Assembly: GCA_030583905.1 (NCBI GenBank)
Contig: CP129481.1
Coordinates: 3,130,136 to 3,194,135, forward strand
Direction of reading: 5' to 3'
Origin: Anaerolineales bacterium
Lineage (GTDB): Bacteria > Chloroflexota > Anaerolineae > Anaerolineales > Villigracilaceae
Length of the DNA stretch: 64,000 nucleotides
The notes beneath the pieces were generated by a model. The model was not told the DNA's origin. It searched no databases and was given only the letters and a program-made list of their open reading frames with translations. The position numbers and the translations under genes were made by a program. Below are positions 18,168-29,196 of this stretch, in pieces; position 1 is the stretch's first letter, and each line of letters begins with the position of its first letter.

Positions 18168-18214
18168 CCGGCTGGTTTCGATACAATTCGTATCCAACCA
18201 GCGACAGCTCGCAA
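18168..18214. repeat. Palindromic dispersed repeat in the sufC-sufB gap
   Basis: GCTGGTTTCGATACAATTCG and GTATCCAACCAGC form an inverted pair, followed by CTCGCAATGACA. It is a truncated member of the GGTTTCGATAC/CAACCAGC family. Confidence 0.55.
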
Positions 18215-18219
18215 TGACA

Positions 18220-18993
18220 TTAAGCAGTCTCTTCAGCGGCTTTTTCGCGGAGCCAGTCGTAGCCGTGCTCTTCGAGGTGCAGGGCAAGTTCGGGTCCGCC
18301 GGATTCGACGATCTGTCCGCCCATCATCACATGCACGAAGTGCGGCTTGATGTAGTTCAACAGGCGTTGATAATGTGTGATGACCAGCACGCCAAGATCG
18401 GGTCCGGAAAGAGCGTTGACTCCCTCCGAGACGACACGCAGCGCGTCGATATCCAAGCCGGAATCTGTTTCATCCAAAATAGCCATTTCCGGTCTGAGGG
18501 TTGCCATCTGCAAAATCTCGGCGCGTTTCTTCTCGCCGCCGGAGAAGCCGTCGTTGAGATAGCGCCCGGCGAAGGTGTGGTCCATCTTGAGCATGTCCAT
18601 CTTTTCCTTCAACATCTTGCGGAATTCAGGGATGGGCATACCTTTGTCCTCGGGGTTCCCGGCGCGGCGGCGGGCGTTGATCGCCGAACGCAGGAAGTTC
18701 GCCACGGTCACGCCGGGGATGGCGACGGGGTACTGAAAGGCAAGAAAAATTCCCTCACGGGAACGTTCATCGGGTTCGAGTTCAAGGACGTTCTTGCCCT
18801 TGAAAAGAATCTCACCCTTTGTGACGGTGTAATTGGGGTGACCCATCAAGGTGTAGGCGAGCGTGGATTTGCCCGTGCCGTTCGGTCCCATGATGGCGTG
18901 GATCTCGCCCTGATTGATGGTGAGCGAAAGTCCTTTCAGGATCTCCTTGTCTTCGATGCTGACGTGCAGGTTTTTGATCTCAAGTTGCGACAT
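18220..18993 (-). CDS. sufC: Fe-S cluster assembly ATPase SufC
   Basis: 257 residues, ABC-type ATPase. Walker [10 protein letters not shown] (residues 36-44), Q-loop [13 protein letters not shown], signature [13 protein letters not shown], Walker [13 protein letters not shown] and switch VITHYQRLL are all present. It powers the SufBCD scaffold. It is the first gene of the operon; the promoter at 19076-19104 gives a leader of ~75 nt, with AGGAG 12 nt before the ATG. Confidence 0.98.
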   Translation of the reverse strand: MSQLEIKNLHVSIEDKEILKGLSLTINQGEIHAIMGPNGTGKSTLAYTLMGHPNYTVTKGEILFKGKNVLELEPDERSREGIFLAFQYPVAIPGVTVANFLRSAINARRRAGNPEDKGMPIPEFRKMLKEKMDMLKMDHTFAGRYLNDGFSGGEKKRAEILQMATLRPEMAILDETDSGLDIDALRVVSEGVNALSGPDLGVLVITHYQRLLNYIKPHFVHVMMGGQIVESGGPELALHLEEHGYDWLREKAAEETA

Positions 18994-19075
18994 GCTTTTA
19001 ACTAACTCCTGGGAGAATTACCGCCTGCGGCGGCGCGTTTTAAGCCAATACTGGCGTTTTTAACTCTGGAGCGGC

Positions 19076-19130
19076 ATTATAGCAGGGTGAAGTCGATTTG
19101 TCAATATTTATGATAATTTTCTAGTATATT
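19076..19130 (-). promoter_or_regulatory. suf operon promoter with candidate SufR operator
   Basis: Minus strand: TTGACA (19099-19104), 17-bp spacer, TATAAT (19076-19081), a full sigma-70 consensus. Directly upstream and overlapping the -35 by 2 bp is a 28-bp dyad (19103-19130) with outer arms AATAT/ATATT and inner arms GATA/TTTC. A 30-bp stretch here matches 27 of 30 positions to the sufR promoter site at 29197-29224. That SufR binds here is inference from the shared site and its position. Confidence 0.85.
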
Positions 19131-19255
19131 CAGAGGACACAGGGAAGTTTGTGTTGCTTGCAGGTATAATGAAACTGTCGTAGACATAACCACCGCATTC
19201 AGGGGAATGCGCGCGAAATTTTTCCTGATGGGGACCATTTGAATATGGAGGAATC

Positions 19256-22200
19256 ATGACTCACAATCGAATTTCCAAAACGTTTTTCAATCTATTGCTG
19301 TTATCTTTTCTAATTAGCATGGTGATGCATCCCGTCCCAGCAGTCACTGCCTCGGCAAAAACGGCTGAAACTGGCGCCATGGCGGACGACCAGATGCCTT
19401 CCCTGCCGGAGGGGATCAGCTCCGAAGATTGGAGTCAGATCGAAGCACTCCTGCCCGCGGCTGTTGCATCACAGCAGGCGTACCTAAAAGCCTCCAATAA
19501 CCCAGTATTGATTTGGAATACTTTCCTTGTCACAGGCAACTATAGTAGTGGTGATGGCAGTGCTATCGCAACAGACGGGAATGGTGCTATTTTCGTCACA
19601 GGGCAAAGTTCAGGTACTTGGGGAGTACCCATACAAAATTATAGTGGCAACGGTGATGCATTTGTCGCCAAAATAGATGCGAGCGGTATCCTACAATGGA
19701 ATACCTTCATTGGTGGAAGTGAATATGATAGTGGGAACAGCATCGTAACAGATGTTAATGGAAATATTTATATTCTGGGAAGTAGCAATTCCACATGGGG
19801 ATCACCTATACTCACCTATAAGGGTAACTCGGACATCTACATCGCGAAACTAAATTCTGATGGTGTATTACAGTGGAACACTTTCCTTGGCAGTAGTGGA
19901 GGGGTTGATAAAGGCTCTGACGTTGTGTTAGACGAGAATGGAAATATTTATGTAACAGGATATAGCACTGCTACATGGGGATCTCCTATTCGGGCTTATT
20001 TTGGTAGTGGGCAGGACGGCTTTGCAGCAAAACTCAATCCCAATGGCACTTAACAGTGGAACACCTTCCTCGGTGGCAGTTGGCCAGACGAAGGAGATGG
20101 AATAACAGTGGATGGGAATGGGAATGTTTTCATAATAGGAAGTAGTGGAGCAACTTGGGGGGCACCAATACGGAGTTACACCAATGGCTATGATGCTTTT
20201 GTTGCGAAATTAAACTCTACTGGTGTATTACAGTGGAACACTTTCCTTGGCGGAAACGGTGAAGAAATATGCGATTTTCAAGGATTAGGTTTTGCGATCA
20301 CAGTGGATGAGAATAGCAATGTCTTTGTAACAGGATATAGCACTGCTACATGGGGATCTCCCATACACGCTTATAGTGGCGGGTATTCTGACAGCTTTGT
20401 TGCTAAACTAAATTCTAACGGTATCCTTCAATGGAATACTTTCCTTGGAGGCGCTGGGTTCGATCTAAGTTTCAGTATTACGAATGACGAGAGTGGGAAT
20501 ATATTTATAGGCGGCACGAGTGAGGCAACTTGGGGAATGCCTTTACAAACCTATAGCAATAGCGAAGACGCCTTTATTGCAAAACTAAATTCTAACGGCA
20601 TGTTACAGTGGAACACCTTCCTCGGTGGTAATGGATACGATACGGGACTAGCTGTTACATATCATAATGGTAGTCTTTTTATGATGGGTATGAGCACTGC
20701 AACTTGGGGAATGCCTATTCATCCACATTCTGGCGCTATGGATTTTTACGTTGCAAAGCTATCTCCTGCTAAACCCCCACTTATCATAGTCCACGGATGG
20801 CAGGGTGGCGCATATTTTGATGGAGATTCAAATACGAACGGCTATCACGTTAGTGATGATGGTGATGCTACAAATGATATTATTCTTTATGATGGAACAA
20901 ATCCTTCTATTTCTACCTTAAGCTCGTTACCCGAATCGTTTTTAGAAGACTATCAGGTATGGATAGCCCATCTGGAAACTTCACCATCAGGCACACCACA
21001 CTTAGAGAAGAATGCGAAGTATTTAAAGGAACAGATTGAGTATGTATATTCTCAAAATCCACAAGACATTACTATCATCGCCCATTCAATGGGTGGCGTT
21101 GTAAGCCGAGCTGCAATCCAAGGGCTGAATTACGTTGACTCGTTATACACACTAGGTTCACCTCATGCAGGCATTCCTCATCTGAAAAATGTTTACCCAG
21201 AATTATTCGATCAATTTGCCATGAATGATATGGACACGTCTAAGATTAATTATTTCAATCAAAGAAATAAAAATATAAACGGCGTAAATTATTACTTTAT
21301 TGGGGGTGATGCGAGTCCATTTCACCCACTGAGTATTTTATTTTATGGGATATTGGGGCAAAAACATGACGGATTGGTTGGGAGCTATAGTTCAGTCGGG
21401 TGGGTTTACCCAGATAAGGCTTTTGATCCCACAGGTTGGATAGGGACATCCTTTTTGGGACAGTATTGGACAGATGAAACCCACAGCATAAGTTATGACG
21501 AATATATCAACTACTACACAACACCTCCCGGTGATCTTCATAGTTTTTCTGTTGAATGTATCAAGGCATTAATGAAAGAGGGTCCAATCAATGATCTTTA
21601 TTGTCGCGACGCAAAGCAAGGTGTAGCATCAGGGCAAGGCATTACCGCCCAAGACTTGAACAGCCAGACAACTCTCACCTTTTCCTCTTTCACTGTATTA
21701 AAGACGGGTCAATTGACAGGGTCTCAATCAATCTCCGTGCCTCTGGATATTGACAGTAATTCTGCGAGTCTTTTTTATCTAACATGGAATGGTGCTACGC
21801 CAACTTTTACTTTAACTCGTCCAGTAGATAATGTAATCGTTGATCAAAGCTATGCGAATTCCCATCCCGCCGAAGTGGTTTTTGAAACAGCGTTAGGTGG
21901 GGGGGGATTCACCTCCATACGCATACTACAAATTTGCAAACACTCAACCAGGCATATGGCAACTTAACATTACCTCAACTGGGGATGTTGAATATCAAGT
22001 TTTTGCCGCCCTAGAAACCAATCGAACTCTTTCAGTACTAACTGACAAGGATGTTTATGAAATCGGAGATAATGCATTATTTTCTGCAACTCTCAGCCAG
22101 GATGACGCGGCGATTCCAGATGCAATTGTTGAAGCGAGTCTGACTTTCCAAGATGCATCAGTTGTCAATGTTTCTCTTAGTGACCCTGAAAACGATGGCA

Positions 22201-23284
22201 CCTATTCAACCTCATATACCATCCCTGACGCGCCCGGCTATCTCACAATTGATGTCAATGCCAGTGGAGTTGATGGCGGAGTACCGTACACAAGGAATAC
22301 CCTTCTGATCGCCGCTATCGCACCGAACGACTTGTCCTTGACGGGCGTGTATTCCGAAACACCAACCGATGATGACCTTAATGGTCTTTATGAGAAATTG
22401 AATTTCAATATTGAAGTCAATCTTGTTGAAGCAGGGGAATACGCGGTCACTGCCGAGCTTTATGCGGGAGATCAACTCATCACGCAATCCGGCGATTTCT
22501 TCGATCTCGCCAGCGGCGCGCAGACGATCACCCTGCCATTTGATGGGGATGCGATCCGTCAGGCGGGGCTGCACGGTCCCTACACCATTACCAATCTATA
22601 TCTGACCCCAATCGAGGTTGGTATTACAGCACAAAGCGGAATAGATGTACTCCAAACACCCGCCTACAAATACACGCAGTTTGGGTACGAGAACAATACT
22701 CCCACTTTTGCTGATGTCCCCTTCAACGGCTTCGGCTGGGCACACATTGAAGCTATCTACAATGCCGGCATCACCGGCGGATGCACCACCAATCCGCTCA
22801 ACTACTGCCCCAACAACACCGTCACCCGTGCCCAGATGGCGATCTTCCTGCTGAGAGGCATCCACGGCTCGTCCTACACCCCGCCCGCTGTGGGTGATGG
22901 CACCGGCTTCAATGACGTCCCCACCACCCATTCCGCGGCGGCATGGATCAAGCGGCATGGATCAAGCAGTTGGCGGCGGAAGGCATCACTGGCGGCTGCG
23001 GCGGCGGCAATTACTGTCCGAACCAGGCGGTCACCCGCGCCCAGATGGCAATCTTCCTGTTGAGAGCCAAGTATGGGGATGACTACGTTCCGCCTGCCGT
23101 GGGAGGCTCATCCGGTTTCAACGATGTGCCTGCAGGGAGCTCAACTGCGCCGTGGATCAAGCAGTTGGCGGCGGAAAATATCACCGGCGGCTGCGGGAAT
23201 GGCAACTTCTGTCCGAATAACCCGGTCACCCGCTCACAGATGGCGATCTTCCTGCAACGCACTTTCAATCTACCGCTGCCGTAA
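19256..23284 (+). pseudogene. SLH-anchored SBBP-propeller/esterase surface protein, broken by three lesions
   Basis: Three frames read as one protein of ~1,340 residues. There is a signal peptide, then seven SBBP repeats of ~60 residues (LQWNTFLGG...TWGxPIxxY...AKLNxNG), enough for one beta-propeller. A PGAP1/lipase-like alpha/beta hydrolase follows (PPLIIVHGWQGG; nucleophile IAHSMGG; SPHAG), then Ig-like domains and three SLH repeats. Lesions: TAA at 20051-20053 where the repeat has TTA (Leu-Gln-Trp); a run of eight G at 21899-21906 that gives +1; and a 14-bp tandem duplication at 22941-22968 that restores the first frame. GGAGG precedes the ATG. Homopolymer sequencing error could explain the second lesion but hardly all three. 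Confidence 0.85.
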
Positions 23285-23303
23285 GTAAAGTTGGAGAATC
23301 TTT

Positions 23304-23341
23304 CTAAATGCGGATTCTTCACGAATCCGCATTTAGTTTTT
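23304..23341 (+). terminator. Rho-independent terminator
   Basis: Stem CTAAATGCGGATTC / GAATCCGCATTTAG with a 5-nt loop followed by TTTTT, 20 bp after the surface-protein stop. Confidence 0.9.
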
Positions 23342-23425
23342 AACATCACAAACGATCTAAATTATTAACTGAAATTCATTAATGATGAAGCAGCCTCGCG
23401 TACAATAAGTAAAAAGGAGAAGATC

Positions 23426-25174
23426 ATGAAACAAAAATTTTTCATGCTGACCATCATGCTGATTGGCATTTTCTCCACACCTCAAGGGTCCCAGGCATAC
23501 CCGCCTGAAGCCCGAATGATGGCAGCAAACCAGATCTATTTGGGCTTTGAACAGATCGCTTCCGGTCTGTCCCAACCCGTGGATATCACACACGCCGGTG
23601 ATAACTCCCAAAATATCTATATTGTCCTTCTAGGCGGGAGGATCGTCATCTACAACGGCAGCCAAATCCTGCCCACACCATTTCTGGATATCACATCCCT
23701 GGTAACGTCGGGTGGAGAGCGGGGATTGCTGGGGCTGGCATTCCACCCTGATTACGAAAATAACGGCTACTTTTATTTGAATTACACGCGCACCTTCAAT
23801 GGTCAATTACAAACGGTCATCGCCCGTTATCAGGTCAGCGCCAATCCGAATATTGCGGATGGCTCCAGCGCAAGTATCCTGTTGACCATTGACCAGGATT
23901 CAAGCAACCACAACGGCGGGCAGATCCATTTTGGGCCCGACGGATATCTCTACATCGGCATGGGAGACGGCGGCGGCGGCGGTGATCCGAATAACCGCGC
24001 CCAGAATCCAAACTCCCTGCTGGGCAAGATGCTCCGCATCGACGTGGATGGCGCCTTTCCCTACGCCATCCCAGCCGACAATCCCTTCATTCAAAATGGC
24101 TCCGTACGGGATGAGATCTGGGCTTTCGGGCTGCGCAACCCCTGGCGCTTCTCGTTCGACAGAGATACGGGTGATCTATTTATTGCGGATGTGGGACAAA
24201 ACCAATGGGAGGAGGTCAACTTTCAACCTGCCGCAAGTACGGGCGGCGAGAATTATGGCTGGTCATGTTTCGAGGGAAGCCACATCTATAATGCAACACG
24301 TGATTGCGATGATTACAGCACCCCGACCAGTCCTGTCATCGAGTATGCACACAATCAGGACAATAATGGATGTTCGATCACCGGCGGATATGTCTATCGA
24401 GGCGCATTGCACCCTCAGATGTATGGCATATATTTGTACGGCGACTTCTGCAGTGGAAAGATCTGGGGGGCAACAAAAAACGCTTCGGTCTGGACCTCGA
24501 ACCTGATCATTGATACCGATTTCTCGATCTCCGCTTTCGGCGAGGATGAAGCAGGGGAACTGTATCTGGCATCGTACGGGAACGGGGCGGTCTATCGCCT
24601 CGTCCCACACATCTTCGCTGATGTGCCCTTCAATGCTTTCGCCCGCCCTCAGATCGAAGCCATCTATGCGGCTGGCATTACCAGTGGATGCAGTACCGAT
24701 CCGCTTAACTATTGCCCCAACCAAGCCGTCACCCGCGCCCAGATGGCAATCTTTCTCCTGCGCGGCATGCATGGTTCATCCTATACGCCTCCTCCCGCAA
24801 ACGGCACCGTGTTCAATGATGTTCCACCCGACTCCTTCGCCGCCGCCTGGATCGAGGAATTGGCAGATGAAGGAATTACTGCAGGTTGCGGTGACGGAAA
24901 TTACTGTCCAGACAGACCGGTTACTCGCGCACAAATGGCGATCTTTCTTCTGCGTGCCAAGTACGGCAGCGGCTATGTTCCGCCCGATGTGGGGGATGGC
25001 AGCGGCTTTAATGATGTTCCCGTCACAAGCTCGGGTGCTGCATGGATCAAGCAGCTTGCAGCGGAGGGTATTACTGGAGGTTGCGGAGGCGGCAACTACT
25101 GTCCGGGTCAGGCGGTCACCCGTGCGCAGATGGCGGTCTTCCTGCAGCGCACGTTCAACCTGCCATTGCCGTAG
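23426..25174 (+). CDS. Secreted PQQ-type glucose/sorbosone dehydrogenase-like protein with SLH triplet
   Basis: 582 residues with a signal peptide (MKQKFFMLTIMLIGIFSTPQGSQA). Residues ~30-390 are a soluble aldose/sorbosone dehydrogenase propeller (GSDH family): GERGLLGLAFHPDY, SNHNGGQIHFGPDGYLYIGMGDGGG, NSLLGKMLRIDVDG, EIWAFGLRNPWRFSFD, ADVGQNQWEEVN. Three SLH repeats with paired Cys follow (CSTDPLNYCPNQAVTRAQMAIFLLRG and similar), for cell-surface attachment. AAGGAG precedes the ATG. The sugar substrate and cofactor are not certain from sequence. Confidence 0.92.
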   Translation: MKQKFFMLTIMLIGIFSTPQGSQAYPPEARMMAANQIYLGFEQIASGLSQPVDITHAGDNSQNIYIVLLGGRIVIYNGSQILPTPFLDITSLVTSGGERGLLGLAFHPDYENNGYFYLNYTRTFNGQLQTVIARYQVSANPNIADGSSASILLTIDQDSSNHNGGQIHFGPDGYLYIGMGDGGGGGDPNNRAQNPNSLLGKMLRIDVDGAFPYAIPADNPFIQNGSVRDEIWAFGLRNPWRFSFDRDTGDLFIADVGQNQWEEVNFQPAASTGGENYGWSCFEGSHIYNATRDCDDYSTPTSPVIEYAHNQDNNGCSITGGYVYRGALHPQMYGIYLYGDFCSGKIWGATKNASVWTSNLIIDTDFSISAFGEDEAGELYLASYGNGAVYRLVPHIFADVPFNAFARPQIEAIYAAGITSGCSTDPLNYCPNQAVTRAQMAIFLLRGMHGSSYTPPPANGTVFNDVPPDSFAAAWIEELADEGITAGCGDGNYCPDRPVTRAQMAIFLLRAKYGSGYVPPDVGDGSGFNDVPVTSSGAAWIKQLAAEGITGGCGGGNYCPGQAVTRAQMAVFLQRTFNLPLP

Positions 25175-25191
25175 GGATCATTTTTCGAAGT

Positions 25192-25229
25192 ACGGGTAGC
25201 CGGCCTGATTTTCCTGGCCGGCTACCCGT
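25192..25229 (+). terminator. Strong GC-rich hairpin after the dehydrogenase gene
   Basis: Stem ACGGGTAGCCGGCC / GGCCGGCTACCCGT with a 10-nt loop. There is no T-run, so it may act as an mRNA 3'-end hairpin or weak terminator. Confidence 0.6.
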
Positions 25230-25334
25230 TCAATCCAGCACCGCCAATCACTGACAATCGACATTTGACAAAACACAAAAAACAGCGGAAAATTAAGGCA
25301 CGGTACAAGTTCGCCCTGATAAGGAGGGTTTATC

Positions 25335-25469
25335 ATGAAAAAATCAGCCAAAGCGGAAAAGAGTATTTTTTTCAGACAACCTGCAAATAATTGCAAGGTA
25401 TACATGAGGCGGCCAAATCAATGCCGCAACTTCATATATATTCATCTACAATGGGAAAATTTAGAATGA
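25335..25469 (+). CDS. Possible 44-residue leader ORF coupled to the next gene
   Basis: The ATG is preceded by the strongest ribosome site in the region (AAGGAGGG, 6 nt upstream). The peptide is basic (MKKSAKAEKSIFFRQPANN...) with two Cys and no known family. Its TGA overlaps the ATG of the 1,238-residue surface protein as ATGA (25466-25469), and that ATG has no ribosome site of its own. This fits a translationally coupled leader peptide. Alternatively it is a chance ORF. Confidence 0.5.
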   Translation: MKKSAKAEKSIFFRQPANNCKVYMRRPNQCRNFIYIHLQWENLE

Positions 25470-28400
25470 AAAACAACCGCGCACTTAAAATAGCAACTCT
25501 ATTCTTTTTGGGACTGTTCATTGCAATCATTCCCGCTGAGGCATCTACCACTTCACTTTTTGAGCCTTATGTTACATTCCCAGCCGGGTCTCCACAGGCT
25601 GTTGGTACAGGTGACTTTAACAACGATGGCCGCATGGACGTTGCCGTAACGAACAACGAAATGGAACTGAAAATATTCACCCAGAATGCTTCAGGCGGAC
25701 TGAACAGTGCTGTTACTTATGCTGCCGGGACCCGCCCCGAATCGTTGGCTGTCGGGGATCTGAATAACGATGGTCGGGATGATATTGTCGTTACTAATTC
25801 CAACGACAATACGATCAGCATTTTTCTGCAACAAGAGGATGGCACAATGGCGGACCGGGTGACCCATTCTACAGGATCGAGTCCGGATGCTGTAGCAGTT
25901 GGAGATGTGAATGGAGACGATTTGGATGACGTCGTGGTCGCAAATTGGAATTCCCCCTTCATCAGCGTTTTCATCCAAAACAACGACGGCACGTTGGATG
26001 CAAAGGTGGACTACGCCTCTCCCCAGGCGGGGTATGACGATATTGCCATCGGCGATGTGAACGGGGACGGGCGCAACGACGTTGTAAAAATGAATGGGCA
26101 ACTATATGCAAACCCGGATCTGTCAGTCTATATTCAATCGGATAACGGCACGCTGAACGCGGCGGTTTCCTACTCCCTTCCTGGGAATATCCTCGGGAAA
26201 GGGATCGGGATCGGCGACGTTACAGGCGACGGACTAGCCGATGTGGTCATGAGTTACGGGGGAAACAGGCCGAACAGCTACATCGCCGTCTTTGCACAGG
26301 CGGAAAATGGAAGCCTACAATCATCGGTCTCATACGCAGTGTACGACATTCCAGTACCTGTGGAAATTACAGACGTCAACAGCGATGGACTGGCAGATGT
26401 GATCACCGCTCACAGCGGTTGGAACAGGGTCAGTGTCTATCTCCAACAAAATAACGGCACGCTTGGCAGTTACACCTTGTATGCATTGCCAAACAATAGC
26501 GCCAGTCATTACAAACCACAGGGATTGGTGCTTGGTGACGTGAATTCGGATGATCTGCCTGATATTCTCGTTGCAAATTTAAACTACGGCTTGAATGTAC
26601 TATATCACGCAAAAAAACCTTCCACATTCAATAAAACCAGCCCAACCGACGGCATAGCAGACCAGCCGTTGAGCGTCACGCTGGCTTGGGGGAGCAGCGG
26701 AAATGCCGTTCGCTACGAGTATTGCTACGATACCACCAATGACAACAACTGCACGCCCTGGGTTAATAATGGAACAGCCACACACAAGACCCTGAGCGGA
26801 TTGGCATTAGGCACCACCTATTATTGGCATGTACGCAGCCTGAATGGCATCGGAACAACATATTCAAACGGATCGGAAACAGCGTATTGGTCATTTACAA
26901 CGGCAGTTCCTCCCACCTATGTGATAAACACCAACGATAGCGGATTGGGATCGCTCCGCCAGGCAATTGCGAATGCATCCGACGGAGAGACAATCACCTT
27001 CGCCCCGCACTTGGCAGGCGAGTCCATCCACCTCGCCTCTACACTTGAAATCGACAAAGCCATCACGATCGACGGGTCAGCCTTGAATCCGCGCATTACG
27101 CTCAGCGGCGATACCGATGACGATGGCGTTGGCGATATGCCGATCATGGGGATTGGCATCGGTGGCGCGGTCAAAATCTCCAACGTGGATTTTGTCAACG
27201 GAAAAAATGAAAGCCACAGTCTTGCCGGCGGCATCAACAACTTTGGCGGCAATCTTGAGGTCGAGAAATGCACTTTCTCAGGCAACAAGGGCGATTTTGG
27301 CGGGGCAATCCTAAATAAAGGAAGTTTGACCATACAAAATTGCGAATTTCTTAATAATTCTGCAAACGATGGCGGCGCGATCCTCAATGACTTTGACACG
27401 ACTGCGCTAATCAGCAACACCTTGTTTGCTCAAAACGCCGCCGACAATGAATACGGAGCAGGGGGCGCAATTGCAAATATAGGAATTTTGACGATCACTC
27501 AAAGCGAGTTCAACGAGAATACAGCCGCTGGCGGAGGCGCCATCGCAAATGCATGGGGAGGAACAATTACAATTTCAGAGACCGTATTCATTAAGAATGC
27601 AGGCACAGCGGAAGGCGGCGGGGCGGTCTACAATACAGAAAGTTCAATGACGATCGCCGATGCCTCGTTTCTAGAAAACACAACCTTCAAAGACGGCGGC
27701 GTGATCTTTAATATAGACGGCACCATTGGCATTTCAAACAGCGAGTTCAATGGCAATACAGCCGCCGGGGATGGTGGAGCAATTTACAACCAGGGAACAA
27801 TGGAAGTAATAAAATCCACGGTCGCCAACAATTCCGCAGAAATGGGCGGCGGCATTGCCAATATTGGAACCTTGACGATCACAAACAGCAATATCCTGGA
27901 AAACTCTGTCGCTTCCTCGTATGGGGGCGGGGGCGGTATATTGAATTTTAGCGACCCCGATAACAGCGGAATACTTAGCTTCACAAACAGTACCATCTCC
28001 TCAAACACAGCGCCCAGCGGCGGCGGTATTCTTAATCTTGCACCTGCCGGTGAAGTAACCATTTCAAACAGTACCGTCTCAAATAACACTGTTTCCGATA
28101 CCGGCGGTGGTGTTTCCAACTTTGGCATTCTGACCATGGAAAACAGCACCGTCTTCGACAACTCCGCTACATATGGTGGCGGGATCGCGAACCATAATGC
28201 CTTAACCATGATCAACAATACATTCTCCGACAATTCAGCCGACAACGGAGGAGGCATTTACAACGGAGGCAGTTTGAGCCTCATCAATAATATCCTGGCG
28301 AACTCTGCAACCGGCGGAGATTGTTCCAACCATGAATTACATGGCGTAATTACAGCAAATATTAATAATCTGGTGGAAAATAATGCCCCCGCGCCCAACC

Positions 28401-29182
28401 ACTGTGGAACTCCCGCTTTCATTACTGACCCCAAACTGGGTACTCTTGCAGATAACGGCGGCCCCACCCGGACTATGGCGCTGCTATTCGGTTCCCCCGC
28501 CTTTGACGCCGGAGACAACACCTCCTGTCGCGCCACCGATCAGCGCGGGGTAACGCGTCCGCAGGGGGCAGGGTGTGATATCGGCGCGTATGAAAGAATA
28601 AGCATTACCAACCCCACCTTCTCCGATGTGCCCTTCAATCACTCCGCCTGGCAGTACATCGAAGCCATCTACAATGCCGGCATCACCGGCGGATGTACCA
28701 CCACTCCGCTCAACTACTGCCCCAACAACACCGTCACCCGTGCCCAGATGGCGATCTTCCTGCTGAGAGGCATCCACGGCTCATCCTATACCCCGCCCGC
28801 TGTGGGTGACAGCACCGGCTTCAATGATGTCCCCACCACCCATTCCGCGGCGGCATGGATCAAGCAGTTGGCGGCGGAAGGCATCACCGGCGGCTGCGGG
28901 AATGGCAATTACTGTCCGAACCAAGCGGTCACCCGTGCCCAGATGGCGATCTTCCTGTTGAGAGCCAAGTATGGGGATGACTACGTCCCGCCTGCCGCGG
29001 GAGGCTCATCCGGTTTCAACGATGTGCCTGCTGGGAGTTCGACCGCGCCGTGGATCAAGCAGTTGGCGGCGGAGGGCATCACCGGCGGCTGCGGGAATGG
29101 AAGCTATTGCCCCAACCAAGCGGTCACCCGCGCCCAGATGGCGATCTTCCTGCAACGCACCTTCAATCTGCCGTTGCCGTAG
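25466..29182 (+). CDS. Large secreted FG-GAP/parallel beta-helix protein with SLH triplet
   Basis: 1,238 residues from the ATG that gives a clean signal peptide (MKNNRALKIATLFFLGLFIA, then IIPAEAS). Residues ~45-390: FG-GAP/VCBS repeats with Ca-binding-like DFNNDGRMD, DLNNDGRDD, DVNGDGRND motifs. ~395-495: a fibronectin III-like domain (LGTTYYWHVRS). ~505-1040: a right-handed beta-helix with polymorphic-membrane-protein-type GGAIxNxGxLTI repeats, closed by GSPAFDAGDNTSCRATDQRGVTRPQGAGCDIGAYE. ~1050-1238: three SLH repeats. Likely an adhesin or glycan-binding surface protein; no catalytic site is evident. Confidence 0.92.
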   Translation: MKNNRALKIATLFFLGLFIAIIPAEASTTSLFEPYVTFPAGSPQAVGTGDFNNDGRMDVAVTNNEMELKIFTQNASGGLNSAVTYAAGTRPESLAVGDLNNDGRDDIVVTNSNDNTISIFLQQEDGTMADRVTHSTGSSPDAVAVGDVNGDDLDDVVVANWNSPFISVFIQNNDGTLDAKVDYASPQAGYDDIAIGDVNGDGRNDVVKMNGQLYANPDLSVYIQSDNGTLNAAVSYSLPGNILGKGIGIGDVTGDGLADVVMSYGGNRPNSYIAVFAQAENGSLQSSVSYAVYDIPVPVEITDVNSDGLADVITAHSGWNRVSVYLQQNNGTLGSYTLYALPNNSASHYKPQGLVLGDVNSDDLPDILVANLNYGLNVLYHAKKPSTFNKTSPTDGIADQPLSVTLAWGSSGNAVRYEYCYDTTNDNNCTPWVNNGTATHKTLSGLALGTTYYWHVRSLNGIGTTYSNGSETAYWSFTTAVPPTYVINTNDSGLGSLRQAIANASDGETITFAPHLAGESIHLASTLEIDKAITIDGSALNPRITLSGDTDDDGVGDMPIMGIGIGGAVKISNVDFVNGKNESHSLAGGINNFGGNLEVEKCTFSGNKGDFGGAILNKGSLTIQNCEFLNNSANDGGAILNDFDTTALISNTLFAQNAADNEYGAGGAIANIGILTITQSEFNENTAAGGGAIANAWGGTITISETVFIKNAGTAEGGGAVYNTESSMTIADASFLENTTFKDGGVIFNIDGTIGISNSEFNGNTAAGDGGAIYNQGTMEVIKSTVANNSAEMGGGIANIGTLTITNSNILENSVASSYGGGGGILNFSDPDNSGILSFTNSTISSNTAPSGGGILNLAPAGEVTISNSTVSNNTVSDTGGGVSNFGILTMENSTVFDNSATYGGGIANHNALTMINNTFSDNSADNGGGIYNGGSLSLINNILANSATGGDCSNHELHGVITANINNLVENNAPAPNHCGTPAFITDPKLGTLADNGGPTRTMALLFGSPAFDAGDNTSCRATDQRGVTRPQGAGCDIGAYERISITNPTFSDVPFNHSAWQYIEAIYNAGITGGCTTTPLNYCPNNTVTRAQMAIFLLRGIHGSSYTPPAVGDSTGFNDVPTTHSAAAWIKQLAAEGITGGCGNGNYCPNQAVTRAQMAIFLLRAKYGDDYVPPAAGGSSGFNDVPAGSSTAPWIKQLAAEGITGGCGNGSYCPNQAVTRAQMAIFLQRTFNLPLP

Positions 29183-29196
29183 CAAGCCGCCAAATA

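Noticed and set aside
20051..20053. TAA read through or recoded as an amino acid
   Set aside because: No recoding element was found, all other genes use TAA as a normal stop, and the same gene has two further lesions.
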